Positions 26,951-34,956 of a stretch of 64,000 bases of DNA are shown here, one piece after another. How positions within the stretch are numbered: position 1 is the stretch's first letter; every line of letters starts with the position of its first letter. The notes below the pieces were generated by a model. The model saw nothing but the letters and a program-made list of their open reading frames with translations, searched no databases and was not told the DNA's origin. The position numbers were made by a program, and so were the translations under genes. The stretch comes from Paraburkholderia monticola. Lineage in GTDB: Bacteria > Pseudomonadota > Gammaproteobacteria > Burkholderiales > Burkholderiaceae. The DNA lies in the NCBI RefSeq assembly GCF_001580545.1, contig NZ_LRBG01000031.1, positions 218,080 through 282,079 of the forward strand, written 5' to 3'.

Positions 26951-27850
26951 ATGAACTTCATGATCGAGGAAATCCAACCACCGATCGCGGCGCGTATTCA
27001 CGGTCTCGATCTGCGCCAACCGCTCAGCGCGGAGCTCGCCGAACAGCTCGACCAGGCGATCGCGCGCTACCCCGTGCTCGTGTTCCCCCGTCAGATGATC
27101 GACGACGACCAATTGCTCGCCTTCAGCGAGAACTTCGGTCCCGTACAGGTTTCCGTCCAGTACTCGACGCGCCAGAACGAACACCGCCTGCAGCCGCGCA
27201 TCAGCGACATCTCGAACGTCGGCAAGGATAACGAAACATTCAAGGCCGGCGACCACCGGCGCATGAACACGTTCGTGAGCCGGCGCTGGCATTCGGATCA
27301 GTCGTATCAGCCGATCCCGGCGCGCTACTCGTTCCTGCTCAACTATTCGGTGCCCTCACGCGGCGGCGAATCGCAGTTCGGCGACATGCGTCTCGTGTAC
27401 GACGCTCTGCCCGACGATCTGCGCGAAACGATCGAGGATCTGTCGGCGGAATTCGACATTCTCCATACCCGCGCGATGTGCGGCTTCACCGACTTCCCCG
27501 AAGAAGAACGCGCGGCGTTGAAGCCCTCGATTCACCGGCTCGTGAAGACGCATCCGGTATCGGGACGCAAGGTGCTTTATCTCTCCGTGCACGCGTGCCG
27601 TGTCGTCGACTGGCCGTTACCGGAGGGCCGCGACCTGCTGCGCGAGCTGATGGAGTTCGCCACGCAGCCGCAGTTCATCTACACCCATCGCTGGACCGTG
27701 CGCGACCTCGTGATGTGGGACAACCGTACGCTGATCCATCGCGGCCTGCGCTATTCGCCGCCGACCGATCGCCGCGAAATGCATCGCGCGACCGTGATGG
27801 ACGACCCGGCATGGAAGCGCGCGCCGTCGCCGGCCGACGCGGCCGCTTGA
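26951..27850 (+). CDS. TfdA/TauD-family alpha-ketoglutarate-dependent dioxygenase
   Basis: The 299-residue product has the metal ligands in RRWHSDQSY and, unusually, WDNRTLIHRGLR, with the 2-oxoglutarate Arg in RREMHRATVMD. It pairs most closely with the paralogue at 22771. The start at 26951 has AGAGG about 5 bases upstream and is preferred over a longer frame that reads through the tandem repeat of the leader. It is followed after 35 bases by a Bug gene on the same strand, so the two form an operon in which the receptor may bind the substrate of the enzyme. Confidence 0.9.
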   Translation: MNFMIEEIQPPIAARIHGLDLRQPLSAELAEQLDQAIARYPVLVFPRQMIDDDQLLAFSENFGPVQVSVQYSTRQNEHRLQPRISDISNVGKDNETFKAGDHRRMNTFVSRRWHSDQSYQPIPARYSFLLNYSVPSRGGESQFGDMRLVYDALPDDLRETIEDLSAEFDILHTRAMCGFTDFPEEERAALKPSIHRLVKTHPVSGRKVLYLSVHACRVVDWPLPEGRDLLRELMEFATQPQFIYTHRWTVRDLVMWDNRTLIHRGLRYSPPTDRREMHRATVMDDPAWKRAPSPADAAA

Positions 27851-27885
27851 GCGCGCACGAGCCGGTTCGTACTCAGGAGACGATC

Positions 27886-28866
27886 ATGCACAGGCTGCGC
27901 CGTGTCCTCGCCGTTCTGCTGTGCTGCGCGATCGGAGCCATCGCGCTCGGGCCCATGCCCGCGCTTGCCGGCTATCCCGATCATCCGATCCGCCTGATTC
28001 TGCTATTTCCGCCCGGCGGCGAAACCGATCCGCTCGCGCGCGCCGTGGGCCAGGAACTCGGCAAGACACTCAACACGTCCGTCGTGATCGAAAACCGGCC
28101 CGGCGCCGCGGGCAATATCGCGGCCGCGCTCGTCGCGCATGCACCGAAAGACGGCTACACGCTGCTGTGGGGGCTCGGCACGCAGCTGACCGTCAATCCG
28201 CTGCTCTATCGCGACCTGTCGTTCTCGGTCGAAAAGGACTTCGCGCCAATCTCGCTGATGGCGGAATCGGGCTTCGTGCTGGTCGTCAACCCGAAGGTGC
28301 CGGCCAATTCGCTCGCGGAGCTGATCGAGTACGCGAAGCAGCATCCGGGCAAACTGAACGTGTCGACGGCGGGCGTCGGTAGCCCGCTGTATCTCGCGAA
28401 CATGCTCTTCATGGCACGAACCGGCACGAAGACGGTCAACGTTACTTATCCCGGTAACACGGCGTTGCCGGTGCTGACCGGCGAGGCCGATCTCGTGTTC
28501 GGCAGCCTGTCGAGTTCGCTCGGCTTCATCAAGGCGAACACGGTGCGGCCGCTGGCCGTGACAGGACCGCGCCGGCTCGAGCCGATTCCCAACGTGCCGA
28601 CGATGATCGAATCCGGCGTGCCGGGCTACGTCATGACGACATGGCACGCGCTGCTAGCCCCGGCCGGCACGCCGCAGGACGTGATCGACAAGTTGCACGA
28701 CGGACTCGTCAAGGCGCTCGCCGCGCCCGAGATCCAGGCATACGCGCGGGCGCGCGGCATTACCGTGGCACCGGGCACGCCCGATCAGTTGCGCGAGCGC
28801 ATCCGCGTCGAGACGGACATGTGGAGAAAGATCCTGAAGGATGCGGGCGTGGGTACGCTGAATTGA
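27886..28866 (+). CDS. Bug/TctC-type periplasmic solute receptor with Sec signal
   Basis: The 326-residue product differs from the other six receptors. Its signal (MHRLRRVLAVLLCCAIGAIALG, cleavage near ALAG) is Sec-like rather than Tat-like, and its mature part follows the more common Bug form FPPGGETDPLARAVGQEL, VVIENRPGAAGNIAAALVA, KDGYTLLWGLGTQLTVNPLLY and PNVPTMIESGVPGY. CAGGAGA precedes the ATG at 27886. It is co-transcribed with the dioxygenase gene at 26951. Confidence 0.9.
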   Translation: MHRLRRVLAVLLCCAIGAIALGPMPALAGYPDHPIRLILLFPPGGETDPLARAVGQELGKTLNTSVVIENRPGAAGNIAAALVAHAPKDGYTLLWGLGTQLTVNPLLYRDLSFSVEKDFAPISLMAESGFVLVVNPKVPANSLAELIEYAKQHPGKLNVSTAGVGSPLYLANMLFMARTGTKTVNVTYPGNTALPVLTGEADLVFGSLSSSLGFIKANTVRPLAVTGPRRLEPIPNVPTMIESGVPGYVMTTWHALLAPAGTPQDVIDKLHDGLVKALAAPEIQAYARARGITVAPGTPDQLRERIRVETDMWRKILKDAGVGTLN

Positions 28867-28902
28867 TGCTTCGTGCTGCCGGCCAGCATTGCCGATGCGC
28901 GT

Positions 28903-29904
28903 TCAGCTTCCGCTCTGCGCGCGTTGCCGAACCGGCGCCAGCATCTCACGCCAGAGCCGACTTTCAGCCTCGATACGCTTGCTGACCTCGGCGCCCGTGC
29001 TCGACATCGGGATGAAACCGAGCTGCTCGAAGCCGGCCCGCAACTGGCTGTCGGCGAGACTGCCGACGAGCGCGGCGTGCAGTTTGTCGATGAGCGGCTG
29101 CGGCGTGGACGCGGGTGCAAGGATGCTGTTCCAGACCGAGAAGTCGTAGCCGGGCACCCCTGCTTCGGCGATCGTCGGCACCTCGGGCAACTGCTTGAGC
29201 CGCTGCGCACTCGTGACGCCAAGCGGACGCATCTTGCCGGCGCGGATATTCGCGGCCACGTCCGACACGCTGCCGAATTCCATATCGGCGAAACCGCTGA
29301 GCACCGCGAGCGCGTCTTCGCCGCCGCCCTTGTAGGGCACGTGGAGAATGTCGATGTTGGCGCGAGACATCAGCTCGCGCCCGGCGAGATCAACGGGACT
29401 GCCGACGCCGGCCGTCGCATTGGTCAACTTGTGCGGATTGCGTTGCGCGTACTGGATCAGGTCCTTCAGCGAGTGCAGAGGCAGCGACGGATTGACGACC
29501 AGCACGAACGGCAGTTCGGCGAGCAGACTGACCGGCTTGAGGTCGGCCAGGCGATAGCCGACGTCGGCGTACATCACGGGGTTCACTTCGAAGAAGGTGC
29601 TGACGCCCCACAGCAGCGTATAGCCGTCGCCGCGCGCTCGCGCCACATAGGCCGAGGCGATGTTGCCGCTCGCCCCCGGCATCGGCTGCACGATGACAGG
29701 ACCGCCGAGATAGCGCGTGAGGACGCTCGCGAGAATCCGCAGTTGCGCGTCGCCGGAGCCGCCTGGGAAGGCAAGAATGATTCGCACCGGGCCGTCGGGA
29801 TAGGCGGCTTGCGCGCAGCGCGGCAAGCCGCCCAGTATCGCTGCCGGCAGCGTCAGCAATGCAAGCGATGCGAGTGATGTCTGGAAGCTGCGCCGCGTTG
29901 GCAT
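28903..29904 (-). CDS. Bug/TctC-type periplasmic solute receptor
   Basis: The 333-residue product has a twin-Arg signal (MPTRRSFQTSLASLALL, cleavage near AQAAY) and Bug motifs GPVIVQPMPGASGNIASAYVA, GDGYTLLWGVSTFFEVNPVMY, HVPYKGGGEDALA and LPEVPTIAEAGVPGYD. It is transcribed alone from a class-1 promoter and marks the right end of the island, since no such module was found beyond it. Confidence 0.9.
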   Translation of the reverse strand: MPTRRSFQTSLASLALLTLPAAILGGLPRCAQAAYPDGPVRIILAFPGGSGDAQLRILASVLTRYLGGPVIVQPMPGASGNIASAYVARARGDGYTLLWGVSTFFEVNPVMYADVGYRLADLKPVSLLAELPFVLVVNPSLPLHSLKDLIQYAQRNPHKLTNATAGVGSPVDLAGRELMSRANIDILHVPYKGGGEDALAVLSGFADMEFGSVSDVAANIRAGKMRPLGVTSAQRLKQLPEVPTIAEAGVPGYDFSVWNSILAPASTPQPLIDKLHAALVGSLADSQLRAGFEQLGFIPMSSTGAEVSKRIEAESRLWREMLAPVRQRAQSGS

Positions 29905-29994
29905 GAAGATAGGTCACGTGATGGCGTCAATGGATCGTGCGGTTCGACATGCGACCGGTGCAAGCGTGATCCAGGCAGCCATGCGAACACGATC

Positions 29995-30050
29995 AGTGTA
30001 GGCATGCGTCAAGCGAGCTTACAAGTTCGTTTATGTCACATCGACTGTCA
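29995..30050 (-). promoter_or_regulatory. Class-1 regulon promoter for the Bug gene at 29904
   Basis: On the minus strand: dyad TGACA-N5-TGTGA (30036-30050), TTGTAA (30019-30024), an 18-base spacer and TACACT (29995-30000). Confidence 0.65.
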
Positions 30051-30074
30051 CGCGGACCGAACGGGGGTGCCATG

Positions 30075-30530
30075 TCAAGGAATATCAACGAAAAGCTCAA
30101 ACGAAGCGACTCGCTTTGTGATTCGCCATACACCGTCGGTGCGAGCAAATTCGTCATTGAAACGGCCAACGACCTGCCGACCGCGCGCAGGCCTGCCAAA
30201 CTGGCCGGCCTCGTCGTTCGTGCTACCACTCCATAGCAGCACCTGGGTCGCCGCGACTGCAGTATTAGCCGTGACTTCAATGAAGTTCGTGCCCTGGATC
30301 AGATGCCGGCTTATGCGCTCGGCCGGCCGCGCCGCGTAGGACGCGATGATTGCGTCACAACCCGATAGCGTCGTGCCATCTGGACGGACTAGCGTCGCAT
30401 CGGCGGAAAATGCACTCGGCAGTCTGGTGAACTCACCGCTGTCAATTAGATGCGCAGCAATCACGACGAGCGCACGACAATTGTTTTCGGCGAGCAGTCT
30501 TGATAATGGATCCAGCATGTCATCAGGCAT
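30075..30530 (-). CDS. SnoaL/NTF2-like family protein
   Basis: The 151-residue product reads as an NTF2-fold protein: an N-terminal helix (LSRLLAENNCRALVVIAAHLIDSGEFTRLPSAFSADATLVRP), then DAIIASYAARPAERISRHLIQGTNFIEV and the C-terminal strands VVGRFNDEFARTDGVWRITKRVASFELFV. The DGVWRI tail is typical of SnoaL_4-type small hydratases, isomerases or ring-hydroxylating-dioxygenase beta-like proteins. Its start overlaps the stop of the upstream alpha/beta hydrolase by 8 bases, so the two are translationally coupled. The function is unknown; an isomerase or tautomerase role in the aromatic pathway is possible. Confidence 0.75.
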   Translation of the reverse strand: MPDDMLDPLSRLLAENNCRALVVIAAHLIDSGEFTRLPSAFSADATLVRPDGTTLSGCDAIIASYAARPAERISRHLIQGTNFIEVTANTAVAATQVLLWSGSTNDEAGQFGRPARGRQVVGRFNDEFARTDGVWRITKRVASFELFVDIP

Positions 30531-31260
30531 TGGCGGTCTCCTTGCTGATCGACCACCTTGCCCAGTCGACCAGCACTTCGTTCACGTGATTAGGGCGCTC
30601 CATCGTCGACATATGTCCGCATTGCTCGATCGCGTGAAGGCGTGAACCCTGGATCCGGGTGTGCATCTCCTCGTGACGAGCGAGAGGGCTCCAACGGTCT
30701 TCGCGGCCGCAGACGAGTGTCGTAGGGCAGCGGATCTCATCGAGTACCCCCGTCGCGTCCGGACGATCGAGCAACGCGCAAATTTGCGCCTCAAATTTCT
30801 CCGGCGTACTGCGCTCGATCATCTCGAGAATGGAGCGGTAGACATCCGAGCCCAGCCGGTCGGGATGCACCATCCCCGGAGACCATTGCTCGCCCATCGC
30901 GCGCATACCATTTTCACGTGCGAGGGATAACAGTCCGAATCGCTGCATTCGTTCGTGTTCGCCGGACTCACCCGCGGCGCGTGCCTGGTAACCGGTGTCG
31001 AGGAGTGCGAGGCTGGCTATGCGCTCAGGGGCGCGGCGGAACACTTCGAGTGCGACTCGCCCCCCCATGGAATGGCCTGCCACGAGCAGGCGCTTCGCGT
31101 GCACGGAAGCCAGCACATGTTCGGCCATCGCGCCGATTGAATTGCGCAACGCGTAATCAGGTATGTAGCACTCCGCGAACTGGCTGAGCGCGGGAAGCTG
31201 GTCGGACCAAACCGCTTCGTCGCAGAGCAGACCTGGCAGCAGCACAATTTGAATAGCCAT
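30523..31260 (-). CDS. Alpha/beta hydrolase
   Basis: The 245-residue product has all catalytic features: the oxyanion region VLLPGLLCDEAVW, the nucleophile elbow VAGHSMGGRVALE (Ser), the acid in LVCGREDRWSP and the His in IEQCGHMSTMERP. It is of the small esterase/lactonase type. The ATG at 31258-31260 was chosen because the upstream extension has no Shine-Dalgarno sequence and no similarity. It is coupled to the SnoaL-like gene and lies downstream of the LigJ/LigK run, so a lactone hydrolase role is possible, for example replacing the absent 2-pyrone-4,6-dicarboxylate hydrolase. That is inference only. Confidence 0.87.
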   Translation of the reverse strand: MAIQIVLLPGLLCDEAVWSDQLPALSQFAECYIPDYALRNSIGAMAEHVLASVHAKRLLVAGHSMGGRVALEVFRRAPERIASLALLDTGYQARAAGESGEHERMQRFGLLSLARENGMRAMGEQWSPGMVHPDRLGSDVYRSILEMIERSTPEKFEAQICALLDRPDATGVLDEIRCPTTLVCGREDRWSPLARHEEMHTRIQGSRLHAIEQCGHMSTMERPNHVNEVLVDWARWSISKETANA

Positions 31261-31480
31261 ATAAGTTGCCTGTGTGTAAATGCCCAAAAAGGCCGCTTGA
31301 CGACGAAGCGACCTGATGCAACATGCGATGGCGACATGAACGTCCCAGAGTTTCGTTCGGGATGTCCAGCCGCTTTCGCCTAGCACTTCATCTTCAGACC
31401 GATACGTCCGATGACCTGGTTTTGCCCCTTCCGACGTAGCGGCGGACCGGTAGAGTCGTTGCGCAAAAGCTTTCTGGGTC

Positions 31481-32203
31481 CTAACCGCGAACGCTGCCAA
31501 CTGAGGTCATCCCATGACGTTCCTTCACTTCGTCGAAGTCGACGGATCGAAGGGCCGACAACCACTCGAGCACGGCGGACCTGTGCCAGGAGCGTGTACA
31601 TGCGCCACCGGAAAAGACTGTTTGCCGCTGGATCGAGACGGGTAGTTCGCCGGCAATAGTGATGCCCTCCACGTTGACGAGTTCGCTAAGTTGCTGGATT
31701 CCAAGTTCAACTTCGCCGCTTGCCACAAGCTTCGCAACCGGCACCCCTGGCGGGGTTTGTACGAGGCGTGGCGCTACTTCGTCGGCAATTCCCCATCGCT
31801 TAAGCAGAGCCATCAGATGCGCGCCACTCGGCCCAGTTGAATAGCCGATCGCGCGCGCGTGTTGAATGGCGCGTCGAACCGATTCCTCGCTGCCGACCTC
31901 CGGGCATTGGCTCCCGGACGCAACCGCGATTGCGATGCCGGACTGCGCAACATCGACGAGTGTTGATGCGTCCACGTAGCCCGACTGCGCGAGACGCAAC
32001 ATGGTGTCCTTCGCGAGCACGGCGAAATCGAATGACTCTCCCCCCTCCAGCCTTCGCGCAGCCTCCACACCACCGACGGACTCGGTCAATACCTTTTGAC
32101 CCGTGAGCGTGCGATATCTCAAGGCAAGTTCATTGAGAACGTGCCTCGTCGCCATTGACGAGATTCCAGTAATCTCGATGTCAGGACTTCGCAGTGTTGA
32201 CAT
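31481..32203 (-). CDS. ModA-like substrate-binding-domain protein without signal peptide
   Basis: The 240-residue product resembles the molybdate-binding SBP_bac_11 family: EITGISSMATRHVLNELALRYRTLTGQKV, ARRLEGGESFDFAVLAKDTMLRLAQSGYVD, GYSTGPSGAHLMALLKRWGI and GEVELGIQQLSELVNVEGITIAGELP. It has no signal peptide or lipobox, so it should stay in the cytoplasm, unlike real ABC receptors, and no ABC permease is nearby. It follows the LigK gene by 16 bases in the same operon. The start at 32203 is favoured because GGAGG lies 5 bases upstream. A ligand-sensing, isomerase or tautomerase role is conceivable but not shown. Confidence 0.8.
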   Translation of the reverse strand: MSTLRSPDIEITGISSMATRHVLNELALRYRTLTGQKVLTESVGGVEAARRLEGGESFDFAVLAKDTMLRLAQSGYVDASTLVDVAQSGIAIAVASGSQCPEVGSEESVRRAIQHARAIGYSTGPSGAHLMALLKRWGIADEVAPRLVQTPPGVPVAKLVASGEVELGIQQLSELVNVEGITIAGELPVSIQRQTVFSGGACTRSWHRSAVLEWLSALRSVDFDEVKERHGMTSVGSVRG

Positions 32204-32219
32204 CATGGCCTCCTGTCAC

Positions 32220-32903
32220 CTAGTCGATATACCGAAGACCGAGCTTTGCGAGCGGTTCGCGCATGTTGTACATGTCCAGACCGAGCACACCCGATGCCAG
32301 CTTCTGCCGCTTTTCCGCTTCGAGCGACTCCCGCGCAGCGGCTTTTTCCAACGTCTGGAGTGCCATTACCGCCGGCACTACGACTACACCGTCGTCATCT
32401 GCGACCACCACATCTCCCGGGTTGACTGCCGCGCCCGCACACACGACTGGGATATTGACCGATCCCAGCGTCGCCTTGATGGTCCCCTTAGCCGAAATTG
32501 CCTTGCTCCAGACAGGGAATTCCATTTCTTCCAGCACGCTCACGTCTCGAACCCCACCATCGATGATGAGTGCCCGCGCACCACGCGCCTTGAAGCTCGT
32601 CGCGAGAAGGTCGCCGAAATAGCCGTCCGTGCAATCGGCAGTGATCGCCGCGATCACGACATCACCAGGCTGGATCTGTTCGGCGGCAACGTGCATCATC
32701 CAGTTGTCGCCGGGGTGCAGCAGTACCGTGACGGCGGCGCCCCCAATCTGTGCCCCTGAGTAGATTGGGCGCATATATGGCTTCATCATGCCGACGCGGC
32801 CCATGGCTTCGTGCACGGTCGCGCTGCCAAGCGCGCCCAGGCTCTCTGCAACATGACGGTCCCCGCGAACGATGTTGCGATAGACGACTCCTAGTTCGTA
32901 CAT
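32220..32903 (-). CDS. ligK: 4-carboxy-4-hydroxy-2-oxoadipate aldolase/oxaloacetate decarboxylase
   Basis: The 227-residue product is of the RraA-like class II aldolase fold: PGDNWMMHVAAEQIQPGDVVIAAITADCTDGYFGDLLATSFKARGARALIIDGGVRDV, with the GDLL and GGVRD motifs that bind the metal and the pyruvate enolate. It cleaves 4-carboxy-4-hydroxy-2-oxoadipate to pyruvate and oxaloacetate, the last step of the protocatechuate 4,5-cleavage and gallate routes. The ATG at 32901-32903 follows AAGGAC; an in-frame TTG 6 bases upstream overlaps the ligJ stop and is less likely. It lies 2 bases after ligJ, which makes the assignment firm. Confidence 0.92.
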   Translation of the reverse strand: MYELGVVYRNIVRGDRHVAESLGALGSATVHEAMGRVGMMKPYMRPIYSGAQIGGAAVTVLLHPGDNWMMHVAAEQIQPGDVVIAAITADCTDGYFGDLLATSFKARGARALIIDGGVRDVSVLEEMEFPVWSKAISAKGTIKATLGSVNIPVVCAGAAVNPGDVVVADDDGVVVVPAVMALQTLEKAAARESLEAEKRQKLASGVLGLDMYNMREPLAKLGLRYID

Positions 32904-32905
32904 GT

Positions 32906-33931
32906 TCAACGTCCTTGTTCTTTAAGTGCCGAATCGAGTCGCGGATACACGCGACGGGCATTGCCTTCGTAGATTTTGTAGCGCTGTTCCGGGTTGATGT
33001 CCGCAGCTTCGACGTAGCGCTTCGTGTCGTCGAAATAGCACCCGGTCTGAGGATCGATGCCGCGCACCGCACCGATCATTTCGCTTGCGAAAAGGATGTT
33101 GTCGACGGGAATCACCCTGGTCAGCAGATCGATGCCGGGCTGGTGATAGACACAGGTGTCGAAAAAGATGTTATTGAGCAGATGTTCTTCCAGCAGTGGC
33201 TTCTTCAATTCCTGCGCGAGTCCGCGGAAGCGTCCCCAGTGATACGGCACTGCACCACCGCCGTGCGGAATAACCAATTTGAGCGTGGGGAAGTCCCTGA
33301 AGAGCTCCGAGGTCAGGCACTGCATGAACGCCGTCGTGTCTGCGTTCAGGTAGTGAGCGCCCGTCGTGTGGAAGCACGCGTTGCAGCTTGTGCTGACGTG
33401 CACCATCGCCGGGATGTCGTACTCGACCATCTTTTCGTAGATGGGATACCAGTACCGGTCTGAAAGCGGCGGGCTGCTCCAATGCCCGCCCGACGGATCG
33501 GGATTCAGGTTGATCGCGACGTTGCCATACTGCTCGACGCACTTCACCAGTTCGGGAATGCAGGTCGCAACATCCACGCCCGGGCTTTGTGGCAGCATCG
33601 CCGCCGGGACGAAGTTCTGTGGAAAAAGCTGGCTCACCCGATAGCAAAGCTCATTGCAGATGGCAGCCCAGGTACTCGACGTCTCGAAATCGCCGATATG
33701 GTGCGCCATGAAGCTTGCGCGCGGGCTGAATACAGTGAGGTCGAGGCCGCGCTCGCGCATGAGGCGCAGCTGATTCTGCTCGATGGACTCACGCAACTCT
33801 TGGTCACTGATCTTCAGTTCCGAAACATAGGGCGCTTCTGACGGGTTTGTGAGACCCGCGATCTGGCGGTTACGCCAGGTCTCGAGCGCCTTAGGCGCAG
33901 TCGTGTAGTGACCGTGTATGTCGATGATCAT
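32906..33931 (-). CDS. ligJ: 4-oxalomesaconate hydratase (amidohydrolase family)
   Basis: The 341-residue product has the LigJ start MIIDIHGHYTTAPKALE with the metal-binding HGH and the same length as the Sphingobium enzyme. Further metal and catalytic residues lie in MVHVSTSCN, LKLVIPHGGGAVPYHWGR and ILFASEMIGA. It hydrates 4-oxalomesaconate to 4-carboxy-4-hydroxy-2-oxoadipate, the substrate of the neighbouring LigK. The gene is the first of the ligJ, ligK, ModA-like run and follows the LysR gene by 26 bases on the same strand. Confidence 0.92.
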   Translation of the reverse strand: MIIDIHGHYTTAPKALETWRNRQIAGLTNPSEAPYVSELKISDQELRESIEQNQLRLMRERGLDLTVFSPRASFMAHHIGDFETSSTWAAICNELCYRVSQLFPQNFVPAAMLPQSPGVDVATCIPELVKCVEQYGNVAINLNPDPSGGHWSSPPLSDRYWYPIYEKMVEYDIPAMVHVSTSCNACFHTTGAHYLNADTTAFMQCLTSELFRDFPTLKLVIPHGGGAVPYHWGRFRGLAQELKKPLLEEHLLNNIFFDTCVYHQPGIDLLTRVIPVDNILFASEMIGAVRGIDPQTGCYFDDTKRYVEAADINPEQRYKIYEGNARRVYPRLDSALKEQGR

Positions 33932-33957
33932 TTTTCCTCCAGTTTTCTCGCTACACG

Positions 33958-34956
33958 TTAACCTGAGCTATTCATGGGTCCGATACTCCGTTCGACTATT
34001 TCAGCCACATAGCCGTGGAGCTGACCCACGAAGGTTTGGCAAGTTGGCGTTAGCTCACGCCCGGTAACGGTGATAAGGCCTGCCGGCCGTTCGGGTGAGC
34101 CGATATGAACCGGCACGATACCGAGCGTGCCTCGCGCCAGGTCGCCCGCCATCATGAGCCGTGGCGTGATGGCGATAAGTTCGGTTGCGTGAAGAATCTC
34201 ACGGATGAAACCATGCGAACTCGAATGCGTCGCCCGCTCGGAGCGAAGCCGCAGTTTCGACACGAGATCGCTGATTTCTTGTCCCATGCGCTGACCAAGC
34301 GATGGCAAAATCAGTTCGTACCGCTTCAAATCGTCGATCGTGACCAAGGGGAGCGAAAAAAGCGGATGATCGCTTCGCGCGCAAATCGACAGCGGTTCGT
34401 GCCATAAGGTCTCACGCGTAAAATCATCCGGCATCACAGGCTGGTAAAGCCTGCCGACGACGATCTCGATCTCATTGGCGGCGAGCAGCGGCAGCAACTG
34501 CTCTGTACTGCCCTGATGCAATCGAATCTTGATGTTTGGATTAGACAGCTTCAGCCGGGTCAGAGCACCTGGCAACACGCCAGAAGCAGCCACGGGCAAG
34601 GCGCCAAGCGTGATCGAGCCGAAACTTGGGTTAGCAAGCTCGTCAAGTTCCTCGTCGAGGTGGCGAATATCGGCGAGGATACGCCGGGCAGCACGGGCAA
34701 ACCGCAAGCCTGCTTCAGTCGGGATCATGCCGCGCGAATGCCGATCAAACAGCCGCACCTGCAGGATGCTTTCCAGCTCCTGGATGCTCTTCGTGAGAGC
34801 GGGCTGCGTAACACACAGCACCGCGGACGCTTTGAGTAGACTCCGCTGCGCTTCCACGGCGTCGACCAGACGCAACATTTGCATGCGCAAACGCTGGTCG
34901 AGAAAGCGTCGGCTCGTCGCGACGACTGGCTGCGCAGCGGGCAAAGGGTCGCTCAT
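33958..34956 (-). CDS. LysR-family regulator of the aromatic cluster
   Basis: The 332-residue product has a LysR helix-turn-helix at about residues 20-75 (QMLRLVDAVEAQRSLLKASAVLCVTQPALTKSIQELESIL) and a ligand domain resembling those of GalR/LigR-type regulators. Its ATG overlaps the stop of the CobW-type gene as ATGA (34953-34956), so the two are translationally coupled, unusual for a LysR regulator, which is commonly divergent from its target. It probably controls the lig genes around it, although no convincing binding site was found. Confidence 0.9.
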   Translation of the reverse strand: MSDPLPAAQPVVATSRRFLDQRLRMQMLRLVDAVEAQRSLLKASAVLCVTQPALTKSIQELESILQVRLFDRHSRGMIPTEAGLRFARAARRILADIRHLDEELDELANPSFGSITLGALPVAASGVLPGALTRLKLSNPNIKIRLHQGSTEQLLPLLAANEIEIVVGRLYQPVMPDDFTRETLWHEPLSICARSDHPLFSLPLVTIDDLKRYELILPSLGQRMGQEISDLVSKLRLRSERATHSSSHGFIREILHATELIAITPRLMMAGDLARGTLGIVPVHIGSPERPAGLITVTGRELTPTCQTFVGQLHGYVAEIVERSIGPMNSSG

